In this document: in pieces, positions 16,131-26,834 of the stretch
How positions within the stretch are numbered: the stretch's first letter is position 1
How the letters are laid out: each line of letters starts with the position of its first letter
Assembly: GCA_963733145.1 (NCBI GenBank)
Contig: CAVTCJ010000006.1
Coordinates: 186,001-250,000, forward strand
Reading direction: 5' to 3'
Origin: JAHIKV01 sp963733145
GTDB taxonomy: Bacteria; Planctomycetota; Planctomycetia; Pirellulales; Thermoguttaceae
Length of the DNA stretch: 64,000 bases
The notes under the pieces: model-generated
The model's database searches: none
The model's input: the letters and a program-made list of their open reading frames with translations, nothing else
Told to the model about the DNA's origin: nothing
Position numbers and translations under genes: made by a program

Positions 16131-18451
16131 ATGGCAGAAGACTCCCCAGCGGAACAGCAACTGAAATCGGTGGAAGAGCGCGACCGCGAGTGGCTCGCCA
16201 ACGTCTATCGCGGCGACAAGGAACCGGACCTCACCGTCCGCGCGGTCCTGGCCGGCATGATCTTCGGCGGGCTGATGTCGCTGTCGAATCTCTACGTCGG
16301 CCTGAAGACCGGCTGGGGCCTGGGCGTGGACATCGCGGCGGTGGTGGTCATCTTCGCCGTCTTCAAGGCCCTTCGCGGCATGGGATTGGTGCGGCGCGAG
16401 TTCGGCATCATGGAAAACACCATGATGATGACCGTGGCCGTGGCCGCAAGCTGGATTCCTCGGCCGGTCTGGTCTCGGCGGTGCCCGCCCTGACGATGCT
16501 CACCGGCTACCAGTTCGTGTGGTGGCAACTGACGCTGTTCATCGCCGTGGTGCTGTACCTCGGGCTGTTCATGGCCATCCCATTGAAGAAGCAGATGATC
16601 CAGGTCGAGGAACTCCGCTTTCCGGCCAACATTCCCACGGGCGAGACGCTCACGGTCATGTACGCCCACGCCGGCCAGGCGATGAAAAAGGCGACTGCGT
16701 TGGGCATCGCGGCCGTTTCGGGCGTGGTCGTGGCCGGATGCCGCGGCGTGGGCTTGATTCCCGATGTCATTCCCGTCCCCTTCCGCATCCGCGGCATCGC
16801 CCTGAGCAAGCTCACCTTGAGCTTCGAGCCGAGCCTGATCTTCATCGGCATCGGCGCGTTGTTCGGCATGAAGGTCGGGGTCAGTCTGTTGGTCGGGGCG
16901 CTGCTGAACTACGGCGTTTTGGCGCCGTGGTTGATCCAGAACAAGGAGATCACCCACGAGCCGCCAAAAATCGTCGCCGCGGCCGCGCCGCAATTTCCTC
17001 TGACCATCGAGCCGGAACAGACGTTCACCGTAAAACTCAAGCAGGCCGTCGACCGGCCCGATTTCCCCACTGAAAACGAGTTGAAGGCCGATCCGTCGCT
17101 GGCTTCCGCCATCAGCACGGAGGAGTACGCCTATACCTGGAAACGGCGTACAGTGTATTCCAATCTGAGGGAACTGGAGAAGGACCTCAACGCCGCCAAA
17201 CAGCAGGACGGCTCGCCGAATCCGCTGCACTATGCGGTGAAGGTTGAGGCGGAACAGAACCGGGCTAAGCAGACGGATTTTCTGGTTGTCGAGGCCCCGA
17301 AGGCCAATGCCTTGGAAGCGGGAATTTCGCTGCCCGAGAAGCAACCCGGCGGGATTCTGAAAGCCCTCGGGTTCGCCCTGCCTGCCGACGCCACGGAGGC
17401 CGAAATCAAAGCCGCCGCGGCCAAGCAAACACAAAAGGCCGAGCAGGATATCGGCGGCTTCCGAAACATCAGCGCCTGGTCGCTCTGGCCCGGCGCCACG
17501 GTGCTGGTCGTCGGCGGGTTGCTGATGCTGGCCTTCCAGTGGCGGACCCTGGGAAAAACCTTCGCCAGCATCTTCACCAGCCTGGGCGGAAAACGGGTGG
17601 GCGAAGCCGATCCGCTGGAACACCTCGAAATCCCCATGACGTGGTTCCTCTACGGTTCGCTCTTCACGGGCCTCTGCGCCACCTTGCTGCTGACCTGGTT
17701 CTTCCACATTCACTGGTGGATGGGCGCGGTGGCCGTGGTGCTGACGTTCTTCCTCGCCGCCGTGGCCGCCCGGGCCGGCGCGGAAATCGGCATCAATCCC
17801 ATCGGCGCGCTGGGCAAGGTCACTCAGCTCACCTACGGGGCCTTGGCGCCGGGCGACATACCCGCAAACTTGATGACGGCCGGCGTGACCGCCGGGGCGG
17901 CATGCAGTTGCAGCGACACGGTCGGCAATCTGAAAGTCGGCCACATGGTCGGCGCCAATCCGCGCAAGCAGTTCATTTCTCAATTGTTCGGCGTGATGGC
18001 GGGTTCGCTGCTGGCCGTGCCGGCGTACTTCATACTTGTCCCCGACGTGAGCATGTTGGGCGGCGAGAGATTCCCCGCCCCCTCGGCGCTGGTTTGGATG
18101 GGCGTGGCCAAAGTCCTCTCGCAAGGCTTCAGCACCCTGCCGAAGACCGCCGTCTGGGCCATCGCGATTGCCTTTGCATCCGGCGTGATTATCGTCGTCG
18201 TCGATCGGCTCTTCCCGAAGCTCAAGCCCTACACGCCCTCGCCGACGGCGTTGGGAATCGCCTTCACGATTCCCGCTTCGACCAGCATCGCCATGTTTTT
18301 CGGCGCGCTGATCGCCTGGATTTTGCAGAAAAAAGCCGCCGAGTGGAACGAAATGTACACGATCCCCGTCGCTTCCGGCTGCATCGCGGGCGAAAGCATC
18401 ATGGGCGTGATCCTGGCGGCCTTGATTGCCAGCGGGCTGTTGAATCAATAG
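16131..18451 (+). CDS. OPT-family oligopeptide transporter, one frameshift
   Basis: A large multi-pass transporter of the OPT superfamily, which moves small peptides or metal chelates. GGLMSLSNLYVGLKTGWGLGVD near the N-terminus, FPANIPTGETL, EIGINPIGALGKVTQ and MTAGVTAGAACSCSDTVGNLKVG are characteristic. A hydrophilic insert of about 150 residues lies between roughly residues 280 and 440. The frame breaks near 16450-16460 (after MMMTVAVAA); adding one base restores 773 residues. I chose the ATG at 16131 because it begins the typical soluble leader. Confidence 0.88.
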
Positions 18452-18487
18452 CCGACGCTGATGCGGACATGACGGCTGTTGTGGCAT

Positions 18488-18509
18488 TGTAGGAGGCGAC
18501 TCCTACAAC
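18488..18509. repeat. Short perfect hairpin TTGTAGGAG/CTCCTACAA
   Basis: A nine-base-pair stem with a GCGA loop between the convergent OPT and acyl-ligase genes. There is no T-tract, so it is not a typical intrinsic terminator, but it could end transcription of either gene. It resembles an arm of the element at 58381-58453. Confidence 0.6.
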
Positions 18510-18541
18510 ACAATGATTAAGCCCCTTCATATCCAATGCGT

Positions 18542-21500
18542 CTAAACGCTTTCGGCCGGGGCCAGACGCTCGGACTCGATCCGGGCAAGCTCTTCAACCA
18601 ACGCCTGGACGGTGTAACGGAGTTGCTCTTCGGTGTGCGCGGAGCTGATGAAGAACCGCAGCCGGGAGGCGTTCTCTTCGACGGCCGGATGGACGATCGG
18701 CGATACGTTCACTCCCCGGGCGAACATCGCCTGCGAGAGTTGCAGGCTGAGGATCGAATTGCCCAGGATCACCGGCACGACCGGCGAGCCCTGGCTGCGG
18801 CCGGTGTTCAGGCCGTGCCCCTTGACCAGTTCGAGAAACAGGCGGGAGTTTTCCCGCAGCCGGGCGACCCGCTCCGGCTCGGCCTGAAGCAAGCGCAGCG
18901 CGGCCAGCGCCGCCGCGGCCGACGGGGGCGGCAGGGCCGCCGCGAAGACGAATCCCGGCGTCGTGTAGCGGAGATACTCGGTCAACGCCTGGCAGCCGGA
19001 AATATAGCCGCCGCTGCTGCCGAGGCCCTTGCTGAATGTCCCCATCCAGACGTCCACGTCGCCGCGATCCACCCCGAACTGCTCGCCGATGCCGCGGCCG
19101 GTAGCGCCCAAGATGCCCATCGAATGGGCTTCGTCGATCATCAGCAGCGCCTTGTGCCGCTTCTTGACTTCGATGAACTTCGGCAGGTCGGGGAAGTCGC
19201 CGTCCATGCTGTACACGCCTTCGATGGCCAGCAGCACGCGGCGATACTCGTGGCGATACTGGTTGAGAATCGCGTCGGCCGCCTGCCAGTCGTTGTGCGG
19301 GAAGGGCCGCCGCCGCGCCCCGGAAAGAATGCTCCCCTGCACGATGCTGTTGTGGGCCAGACCGTCGTGCAGGATCAGGTCGCCGGGGCCCAGTAAATGG
19401 CCGATCACCGACTCGTTCGTGGAGTGTCCGCCGACGAAGGCCACCGTGTCTTCGGTTCCCAGGAAGCGGGTCATTTCCCGCTCCAACTCGACGTGAACCG
19501 GTTTCTGTCCCGAAACCACCCGGCTGGCCGAAGTGCTGGTGCCATAGCGGTCGACGGCCGCTTTCGCCGCCGCGCCGACCGTCGGATCGCCCGACATGCC
19601 AAGATAGTTGTAGCTTGAAAAATGGATGTATTTCTGGCCGCCGATGATTGTCGTGTCCCTGGCCGGTCCGTCATGCACCCGAAAGAACGGATTGTCCAAG
19701 CCGGATGCCTCGAGCATGTCGAGGCCTTCGCGCAGCGTGACATATTCCGGAAACTGGTCGAAGCGATAATTGGCCGGAGGAATCTCGGCACCGGCCGGAT
19801 GGATGCTCGCCGGACGGGGCTCGACCCCCAAATATTTCTCTACCGCCTCAATGAGTTGCCGGGCGGTCTCCAGTTCGGGCATGACTTCCTCGGGGAACCG
19901 CCCCCCAAACCTATCTTCCAGCGAGGCCAAAATCTCCATCCGCTCGAGCGAATCCATGCCGGTCTCGACGATCGACGAATCGAGCGTCATCCCGTTGGCG
20001 CGATCCTTGGCCACGCGGCGAATTTCCTCGACCACCAGATCGGTCAAGCGATGGCCGGCGGGGATGCCCTGCACGGGCTGCGGTTTTTCCAGGGGCGGTA
20101 CAGCCCGTTGAGAAAGTGTGCCACTGCTGGCTTGTCCAGCAGTGCAGGGAGAAATACCCGCATTTTCACGGCCAGACAAGCCAGCAGTGGCACCCCCGGC
20201 GGATACACCCATGCCGTCTCCCTGACGATGCGGCCGCCGGGCGTTGGGATGTTTCTTAGTTCCACTGGGCACTGAAGTGCCCAGCCCTTGTTTATTCTCT
20301 GCCGCACCTAGATCGGCATTTTGCCATTGCCCCACCACGTTCAGGGTTCCGGCCAGGAATCCGTTGCGGCAGGCGTGCCGCTGGATCTTGCCGCTCGAGG
20401 TTTTCGGGATGCTGCCCGCTTTCAGCAAGACAATTGCGGCGGGGGTCAATTCGTGCTCGCCGGCCACGGCGCGGAGAATGGCGTCGTATACTTCCTGGAA
20501 GTGCGACTGTTTGTGCCGCTCGATCTCCTGGGTGAGCACGAGTTGTTCCCGGCCCTCCCGTTCCACCATGAAGGCCGCCCCGCAATCGAGCCGCAGCCGG
20601 GGATGGCTCTGCTGCACGGTCCGTTCGATGTCCTGCGGATAGTAGTTTACGCCGCGGACGATCAGCAGGTCTTTCAACCGCCCGGTGACGAACAATTCCC
20701 CGTCTTTCAAGAATCCCAGGTCGCCGGTGCGGAGGAACGGCCCATCGCCGCTGTCGGCCAGCCGGGCGCGGAACACCTGCTCCGTGGCCGATTCCTGCCC
20801 CCAATACCCCTGGGCCACGCTGGGACCTTGGACCCAAATCTCGCCGATCCCCTGGGGAGCACACGGCCGGAGCGTCTCGGGATCGACGATTTCGATCCGT
20901 TGGTCGGGCAGGTTCTCGCCGCAGCCGACCAGAAACCGCGCGCCCGGTGAATCCGGCTCGGCGTCGACCGCTTCATTTCTGGCAAGGGCCTCGGCATCGA
21001 ACGCTTCGATCTTCGGCGGTTCGCGGACAAATCCGCCGGAGACGATCAGCGTGGCTTCGGCCAGTCCGAAGCAGGGATAAAACGCTTCCCGCTTAAAACC
21101 GCAGGGAGCGAAGGTCTCGGCGAAGGCCTCGAGCGTCTCGGCCCGCACCGGCTCCGCCCCGTTGAAGGCCACCCGCCAACTGCTCAGATCGAGGGTTCTC
21201 CGCTGCTCGGGGGTGATTTTGCGGACGCAGAGATCGTAGGCGAAGTTCGGTCCGCCGCTGGTGGTGCCGCGATACCGCGAGATTGCCGAGAGCCAGCGAT
21301 AGGGCTTCTGCAAAAAGCTCATCGGCGAGATCAACACGTTCGGCCGGCCAATGTAGAGCGGCTGAAGGATGCCGCCGATCAGCCCCATGTCGTGATAGCT
21401 GGGCAGCCAAAACACGCCTTTGCCCGTGCGGGTGTGCTCGAAGGAATACGAGATCAAGGCCGAGTTGTGGACGAGACTGGCGTGGCTGAGGACCACTCCC

Positions 21501-22057
21501 TTCGGTGTGCCGGTCGAGCCGGACGTGTATTGCAGAAAGGCCAGTGTGTCGCCATGCACGTCGGGCATCGTCCAATCATCGGCCGTCTCGGATGAGACCT
21601 GACAAGTGGGCAGCCAAGTGAGTTGCTTCAGGTGCGGCGTTTGGTCGATCAGGGGCATGACCCGTTGCAAGACCGAATCGGTGGTCAGCGCAACCCGCGC
21701 CCCGGCGTCGTCGGCAATCGCCTGGATGCGGCCGAGGGAGCGATTCCGCCGGGGGGGGTAGACGGGAACGGCAATCACTCCGGCGTATAGACATCCAAAG
21801 AAGGCGGTGATGAAATCCAGGCCGGCCGGGTAGAGCAACAACGCCCGCTGGCCGGCCAAATCGTGCGATTCGAGCCAGGCCCCGATGGCCCGCGCTTGCC
21901 GGTCGAGTTCCTGATAGGTCAGGCAAACCTCCTCGTGCTCGCCGTCGACCAAGTAGGTGAAACCGACGTCCGTTGGTTGGCATCGAGCGCGATGCAACAA
22001 CAATTCCACAAGGTTGGAAGGGCCAAAGAACGTTCCAGGCAAAGAATCCAGATGCAC
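18542..22057 (-). CDS. Fatty-acyl-AMP ligase / acyl carrier protein / alpha-oxoamine synthase fusion
   Basis: A three-domain protein of 1171 residues. Residues about 1-590 are an FAAL-type adenylating domain (YTSGSTGTPKGVVLSH at about 175, YHDMGLIGG, the RTGDLG motif) that would activate a fatty acid. Residues about 665-755 are an acyl carrier protein with the phosphopantetheine serine at 703 in GMDSLERME. Residues about 790-1160 are a PLP-dependent alpha-oxoamine synthase like KAPA synthase or serine palmitoyltransferase, with DEAHSMG and the PLP lysine 1010 in TFSKGLG. The likely reaction is loading of an acyl chain on the ACP and decarboxylative condensation with an amino acid to an amino-ketone lipid. 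The linker at about 590-650 contains two palindromic elements translated in frame. The amino-acid substrate is not predictable. Confidence 0.9.
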   Translation of the reverse strand: MHLDSLPGTFFGPSNLVELLLHRARCQPTDVGFTYLVDGEHEEVCLTYQELDRQARAIGAWLESHDLAGQRALLLYPAGLDFITAFFGCLYAGVIAVPVYPPRRNRSLGRIQAIADDAGARVALTTDSVLQRVMPLIDQTPHLKQLTWLPTCQVSSETADDWTMPDVHGDTLAFLQYTSGSTGTPKGVVLSHASLVHNSALISYSFEHTRTGKGVFWLPSYHDMGLIGGILQPLYIGRPNVLISPMSFLQKPYRWLSAISRYRGTTSGGPNFAYDLCVRKITPEQRRTLDLSSWRVAFNGAEPVRAETLEAFAETFAPCGFKREAFYPCFGLAEATLIVSGGFVREPPKIEAFDAEALARNEAVDAEPDSPGARFLVGCGENLPDQRIEIVDPETLRPCAPQGIGEIWVQGPSVAQGYWGQESATEQVFRARLADSGDGPFLRTGDLGFLKDGELFVTGRLKDLLIVRGVNYYPQDIERTVQQSHPRLRLDCGAAFMVEREGREQLVLTQEIERHKQSHFQEVYDAILRAVAGEHELTPAAIVLLKAGSIPKTSSGKIQRHACRNGFLAGTLNVVGQWQNADLGAAENKQGLGTSVPSGTKKHPNARRPHRQGDGMGVSAGGATAGLSGRENAGISPCTAGQASSGTLSQRAVPPLEKPQPVQGIPAGHRLTDLVVEEIRRVAKDRANGMTLDSSIVETGMDSLERMEILASLEDRFGGRFPEEVMPELETARQLIEAVEKYLGVEPRPASIHPAGAEIPPANYRFDQFPEYVTLREGLDMLEASGLDNPFFRVHDGPARDTTIIGGQKYIHFSSYNYLGMSGDPTVGAAAKAAVDRYGTSTSASRVVSGQKPVHVELEREMTRFLGTEDTVAFVGGHSTNESVIGHLLGPGDLILHDGLAHNSIVQGSILSGARRRPFPHNDWQAADAILNQYRHEYRRVLLAIEGVYSMDGDFPDLPKFIEVKKRHKALLMIDEAHSMGILGATGRGIGEQFGVDRGDVDVWMGTFSKGLGSSGGYISGCQALTEYLRYTTPGFVFAAALPPPSAAAALAALRLLQAEPERVARLRENSRLFLELVKGHGLNTGRSQGSPVVPVILGNSILSLQLSQAMFARGVNVSPIVHPAVEENASRLRFFISSAHTEEQLRYTVQALVEELARIESERLAPAESV
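20118..20193. repeat. Palindromic element, GTGCCACTGCTGG family (copy inside a gene)
   Basis: Arms GTGCCACTGCTGGCTTGTCC and ACAAGCCAGCAGTGGCAC lie in the linker between the adenylation and carrier domains, encoding about residues 621-646. The outer pair of the nested palindrome at 51731-51937 belongs to the same family. Confidence 0.9.
20265..20284. repeat. Short palindrome CTGGGCACT-GA-AGTGCCCAG inside a gene
   Basis: A perfect nine-base-pair inverted repeat with a two-base centre in the same interdomain linker, 70 bases from the previous element. Confidence 0.8.
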
Positions 22058-22374
22058 GGTGGTTCAAGCTCCTGCTGCCAACAAACAAAATCCGCCCCGG
22101 CGAATCCTTGATTGTAGGACTTTCTCCTGCTGCCCGCAATTATCCCCCTTGCGCAAGTTATGGCCGGTAACACCAATGGCGTATGGTTGACAAATAAGCG
22201 GAAAACCTTTACCGTGTTGGGGGGGGGGATTGGATCGACGTTATCGTTTATCGAGATTCGGGCGGCAAATGTTTATGCAAACGCCCCGCCGCCGCCGTTG
22301 CAGGGCATTTTCGGGGGGTTGGCCCCATTTCGCGACCGTAGAAAATGGAAAATGTTTTGTTGTGAAAGACGAAT
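22058..22374. other. Intergenic region with a ten-base G tract
   Basis: No gene is supported. It should carry the promoter of the acyl-ligase gene on the minus strand. A run of ten G residues lies at about 22219-22228, the longest homopolymer I noticed, and is a likely site for length variation. Confidence 0.4.
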
Positions 22375-22457
22375 GTAGGGTGGGACCAGCGAAGCGCAGT
22401 CCCACCACGGCATTCCCAGTGTTTCGGTGGGACTGCGCTTCGCTGGTCCCACCCTAC
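22375..22457. repeat. Palindromic element, GTAGGGTGGGAC family (copy 1)
   Basis: Arms GTAGGGTGGGACCAGCGAAG and CTTCGCTGGTCCCACCCTAC, each extended inward by CGCAGTCCCACC or its complement. Other members are at 25382-25463 and 35436-35519. Confidence 0.92.
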
Positions 22458-22523
22458 GTTCTGCGACGGATGTTAAAACGGGATGTTTCCCCGTAACGCT
22501 TGGCGATTGAAGGGGCCGCAGCC

Positions 22524-23162
22524 ATGATCGAGATTACTTGTCCCAGTTGCAACAGAAGACTTCGGGCCAAGCCCGAATTGGCCGGACGGATGGGGAAATG
22601 CCCCGGGTGCGGCCAGCCGCTCCGGATCGCCGCCGACGCGCCGGCGGGGATTCCGTTGGACGACGCCCCGCCGGATCAGCACGTTCAGCCGGCCAACGAA
22701 GAGCGTCTGCCGACCTTTCCCACGCCCGAACGGCTTACCCGCGAGAGCCACTACCTGATCTGCGACAAAACCCATTTGGCGGCCTTGTGGCAGAACAACG
22801 GGGCGGGGTGGATGCTGGCCACCGGGGTCGGCGAGGCGCCCGTCAAACGAAACCGCGACAAAGTCCCCACGACCGGCGCGTTTCAACTCGTCGAGTTGAA
22901 GTTTGCGATGACGCCCGAGGGAAAGCGTCTCTCAGGCATCAACTGCTTTGAACTCGGCTCCCGCTGGGCACTGACTTTCCTCGATCAAGGCGAAGATGTG
23001 ATCGTCGAGCAGATTACCGGGCCCGGCTGCCTGAACCGGGATCAAAAGAACGCCGTCCGTAACGAAATCAAAAAGCAGTTCATGCCCCCGGTCTGGGAGA
23101 ACTCCGCGGCAGTTCTCGATTTCCTCGCCAACGCCGACTTCCACTCGTCGGGCACGGAATAA
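22524..23162 (+). CDS. Zinc-ribbon protein of unknown function
   Basis: A 212-residue protein starting with a CxxC...CxxC zinc ribbon (ITCPSCNRRLRAKPELAGRMG then KCPGCGQPL), followed by a short Pro/Asp-rich linker and a C-terminal domain of about 150 residues that I do not recognise. I chose the ATG at 22524 rather than an in-frame TTG 24 bases upstream because it places the ribbon at the N-terminus. Such N-terminal ribbons are frequent in planctomycete proteins of unknown role. Confidence 0.65.
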   Translation: MIEITCPSCNRRLRAKPELAGRMGKCPGCGQPLRIAADAPAGIPLDDAPPDQHVQPANEERLPTFPTPERLTRESHYLICDKTHLAALWQNNGAGWMLATGVGEAPVKRNRDKVPTTGAFQLVELKFAMTPEGKRLSGINCFELGSRWALTFLDQGEDVIVEQITGPGCLNRDQKNAVRNEIKKQFMPPVWENSAAVLDFLANADFHSSGTE

Positions 23163-23171
23163 GCTTTTCTC

Positions 23172-23390
23172 GTAACCGTTCACGGGGCGGCAGGGGACTG
23201 GTCCATTTTTCGGCGGGGAAACGTGATTTTATCGATAAACCGTGGGCCGAAAATATGGACCGGGTACCCTCTGGGTGCCCCTCCCGTCGCCCTATGGGGA
23301 CAGTCCCATTTTCGCGGCGGTAAAGCTAATTCGCGGGGCTACGTCCCTCACGCCGCGAAAATTGGGACAGTCCCCTGTGAACTGTTACCC
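23172..23390. repeat. Long palindromic element, family B (copy 2)
   Basis: About 219 bp, bounded by CGTAACCGTTCACGGGG and CCCCTGTGAACTGTTACC, homologous over its whole length to 4604-4810. One difference is an extra small palindrome GGGTACCCTCTGGGTGCCC in the centre. Confidence 0.9.
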
Positions 23391-23635
23391 TTCTTCTTAC
23401 GGCCAACAGTCCAACCAATAGGCGACCGAATAGCGTATTGTATTCTATACAGTGTATTTCCAGCGATACACTTTGGCGCTGCTTGCTCGCCGATTATACG
23501 TCCTCCGGCTCGGTCTTGATCGGAACGCGATGCGTAGCACGATTTGTTGTAAGTGATTTTCTCATAAATCATTAGGTATATTCCCGAACAGCGATCGCGA
23601 TGCTGTTGGGTCTGTTTGGCTCTTGCGGTGGTATG

Positions 23636-23650
23636 TGGCACGATATTTGC
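23636..23650 (+). promoter_or_regulatory. Sigma-54 promoter
   Basis: TGGCACGATATTTGC matches the sigma-54 consensus TGGCACG-N4-TTGC exactly, with the correct GG-N10-GC spacing. It lies about 106 bases before the receiver/GcvH-like gene, and a sigma-54 activator is encoded in the same cluster. The rest of 23391-23755 holds no gene I can support. Confidence 0.8.
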
Positions 23651-23755
23651 CCTTCATCGCCCGCGCAGCCGAGTCGAGTCAATCGGTTGTCGCATATCTC
23701 GTGAGCCGGCGCTTTTCCGAGATCCAAACACCGTATTTTTCAAGGGGAGCCAGCC

Positions 23756-25359
23756 ATGGCCGACGATCGCAAGATGCTGGTGGTTGACGACGAAGAAGTC
23801 GTTTGCCTCGCTTGTCGCCGCATTTTCGCGCGACAGGGGTTCGAGATCGAAGTCAACACGGACGCCCGGCAGGGATTGGCTTGGGCGACGGATAAGGACT
23901 ATTCGATCATCCTGTTGGACATCAAGATGCCCAACATCGACGGGATCGAGTTCCTGGAAAAGCTCCGCGAGAAGAAGCCCGACGTGCCGGTGCTGATTAT
24001 CACCGGCTATCCCAGCATTCCCAACGCCTCGGCGGCCATGCGGCTGGGGGCCTGCGATTACGTCACCAAGCCGTTCACCTCGGAGGAGATCACCTGGGCG
24101 GTCCAGCGGGTGCTGAGCACCAGCGGGATGCTTTCCGGCGACGGCGAACAGGCCGGCGCAGGAAGAGGCCGCGGCCGAATTCGCCGAGCCGGGCGGCGCA
24201 CCCTGTTCTGGGACGAGTCCTGGGTGAAATTGGAAGTCGACGGATCGGCCTGCGTCGGCGCCGTTCTGCCGGGGCTGCGCGGCTCGTCGCAAGCCACAGC
24301 CGTCCGCCTGCCGCGGATCGGCGAAGTCCTTTACCAGGGATTGCCGCTGGCCGGCGTGACCGTTTCCGACAAGCCGGCGATGGTCGTTCCCTCACCCGTC
24401 TCAGGGGTCGTCATCGCGGTGAATCAGGCTCTGGTGCACGCCCCGGTCTGCTGGCCACCGATCCGTACGGCGAAGGATGGATCGCCCACGTCTGTACCAC
24501 GCGGCACGAGGAAATGGAAAACTGCAAGCGCCGCCGCGTGCTGCTGGTCAACGCCGACGGTGCCTCCGCCGCCGAGCAGACGGAAAAACTCACGGCGCTC
24601 GGTTGCCAGGTGGATTGCGTCGCCGGCCGCGACGCGCTTTCGGCCGGGCTGACCGAAGCGGAAAACAAGGCCGAAAAAATTGCGGCTCTAATCGACGCCA
24701 ACTCGTTGGGCGACGACGGTCCGGCCCTGGTCGAACAGGTCAACCGCCGGGCGTCGCGGATGCCGGTCGTGGTGATGGGCGCCGCCGGAGGCTCGGGCGA
24801 AACCGCTTATCGAAAGCACAAGATATTTTACTACGCCGTGGAACCCTTTGCCGACAACGAGATCGCCGACATCCTCGCCGCGGTGTTCCAGACCCGCGCG
24901 GCCGAGCCGCCGGCGATAAATCGCAGAAAGACCGCTCCCGAGCCGATCAGCGCCGTCTCGATCACCAACCGCAACCAGCACAAGGTGCAGTTGCTGGCCG
25001 GGCCGGGACTTCTCTGGGGCAACGAAGGGCTGGGCGCCCTGCTGTCGAAGAAATTGTTGGCCAGGATGTTGCCCGTCGTCGTCACTCCCGGCGAGGCGTA
25101 CCTCACGCCGGCCAACATCCTCAAGGCGGCCGGGGCCTGCGATCGGGTGATGGTGCTGTTGGCCCGCGACAACGGACTGTTGCCCGGCAGCCTGGCCCGC
25201 GACACCAAGCCGGAGTTCGACGTCGATCCCGGCGACGCGACCGGCCGGGTAACGATCCTCTCGGTGCAGCCGGATTCGCTGGGCGGGTTCGCCTCGCTCA
25301 ACGAACGGACCATCGCCGCCCTGGCCGACCATGTCCTGTGGGACATGACTTCGTACTGA
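23756..25359 (+). CDS. Response regulator with GcvH-like and second receiver-like domains, about three frameshifts
   Basis: Residues 1-120 form a CheY-type receiver (MLVVDDEEVVC, phospho-Asp in LLDIKMPNIDG, Lys in YVTKPF). A middle domain resembles the glycine-cleavage H protein: WVKLEVDGSACVGA, LPRIGEVLYQGLPL, then VSDKPAMVVPSPVSG, in which the Lys aligns with the lipoylated lysine of GcvH. A further receiver-like segment starts at KRRRVLLVNADG, followed by a C-terminal domain of about 130 residues. The frame shifts away and back between about 24150 and 24205 and again near 24440. The total is one base short of a multiple of three. The gene stands behind the sigma-54 promoter at 23636 and ahead of a histidine kinase and NtrC-type regulator. 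Confidence 0.75.
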
Positions 25360-25381
25360 GTATCTGTTGCAGAAGGCGAGA

Positions 25382-25463
25382 GTAGGGTGGGACAAGCGAA
25401 GCGCGGTCCCACCAATGACGGCGAAAAACACGGTGGGACCGCGCTTCGCTTGTCCCACCCTAC
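25382..25463. repeat. Palindromic element, GTAGGGTGGGAC family (copy 2)
   Basis: Arms GTAGGGTGGGACAAGCGAAG and CTTCGCTTGTCCCACCCTAC, extended inward by CGCGGTCCCACC. It lies between the receiver gene and the kinase gene. Confidence 0.92.
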
Positions 25464-25507
25464 GATCCGCGACAGAAGCTACTGAGCTGCGTTGTGGGGG
25501 AGCGACC

Positions 25508-26834
25508 ATGAGACTTCCGCCCGAGGGCGCTCGCTGGCTCGTTACGCTCCGTTTCGGGGCCTGCGCGGCGATCTTCGCCATGACCGCCGTCGCCTGGGCG
25601 ATGGGCATGCTGCCGCGGCCCTGGCCCTTGTTCGCGGTCGGCGCAGTCGTGCTGGTCTACAACCTGTTGTTCAAACTCAGCGAGCACGACTGGGCGCCGA
25701 GCGGGCAGGGCGTCGAAAGGATCATCTTCCTGCAAATCATCTTCGATCTGGTCGCCCTGACCATGCTCCTGTATTTCGCCGACCTGCCGCGGAACCCGTT
25801 CCTCTCCTATTTCGTTTTTCACATGATAATCGCCGGGATGTACCTCCGCGGCAATCTGCCCTATGCGGCGGCGGCGGTGGCCACGGCGCTCGTCGGCTGC
25901 GTCATGCTCTTGGAATATCTGGCGTTGATTCCCCGCTTCCCGCTCCATTTTCCGGGCGAGCCGACCGCCGCGCGGCCGCTCGACGGGCTGTACGCGCTCG
26001 CCGTGTTCGCGGCCTTCGGCAGCACGTTGTGGATCGCGGTCTACTTCACCACGGCCATCCGCCGCTACGTGGACCGCGCCCACGCCGAACTCCGCCAGAA
26101 GGAAAAGCTGCTGGGGATCGGCCAGTTGGTGGCCGGCATTGCCCATCAGATCGCCAATCCGCTGGACGGCGCAAAACTGTCTGCGGAAGATCGCCGACGC
26201 CGTCCGCGACGATCCGCAGTCGGCCGATTACGTGCAAATGATGACCGAGGCGCTGGAGCGGATCGAACGGACGGCGAAGCGGGTGCAGTCGTTCGCGCTG
26301 CCGCGGGGAATCACGCTCACGGACACGGACGTGAACGCGGTGGTCCAAGCGACGTTGCCGTTGCTGGAGGAAAACGCCCGCTTGCAGAAGGTGCGGGTAA
26401 GCAGCGAATTGGCGGCCGTGCCGCCGGTCCGGGGCGATCCCTACACGCTTCAAGAGGTGCTGTTCAATCTTTGCACGAACGCCTTCGCCGCCATGCCCGG
26501 CGGCGGAACGTTGACCCTCCGCACCCGCACTCTCGGCGGCAGCGACGACGACCAGATGGATTCGGTGGCCGTCGAGGTGGCCGACACGGGCGAGGGCATC
26601 CCGCGGGTCCACCTGGAGAAAATTTTCGAGCCGTTCTTCACCACCCGCGCCGAAGGCGGCGGCACCGGACTGGGCCTCGGCCTCTGCCGCATGTTGATCA
26701 GCGAAATGGGCGGCCGCATCGAGGTCCGCAGCGCTCCGCGGCAAGGCACCGTGTTCACCGTCATGTTGAACCCCATGCCGACCGGCGGCGGTCGGAAAAG
26801 CGAGGTTGAAAAAGGCATGCATTCATCCGTTTAG
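25508..26834 (+). CDS. Membrane sensor histidine kinase, one frameshift
   Basis: The N-terminal about 190 residues contain five or six membrane helices, so the signal is probably sensed in or near the membrane. The H-box is GIAHQIANPLDG with the phosphoacceptor histidine. The catalytic domain has the N-box LFNLCTNAFAAMPGGG, the G1 box VADTGEGIP, the F box FEPFFTT and the G2 box GGGTGLGLGLCRML. The frame breaks at about 26170, right after the H-box; the span is one base over a multiple of three and removal of one base gives 441 residues. The TAG stop codon lies in the first bases of a palindromic element. It most likely pairs with the NtrC-type regulator next door. Confidence 0.88.
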
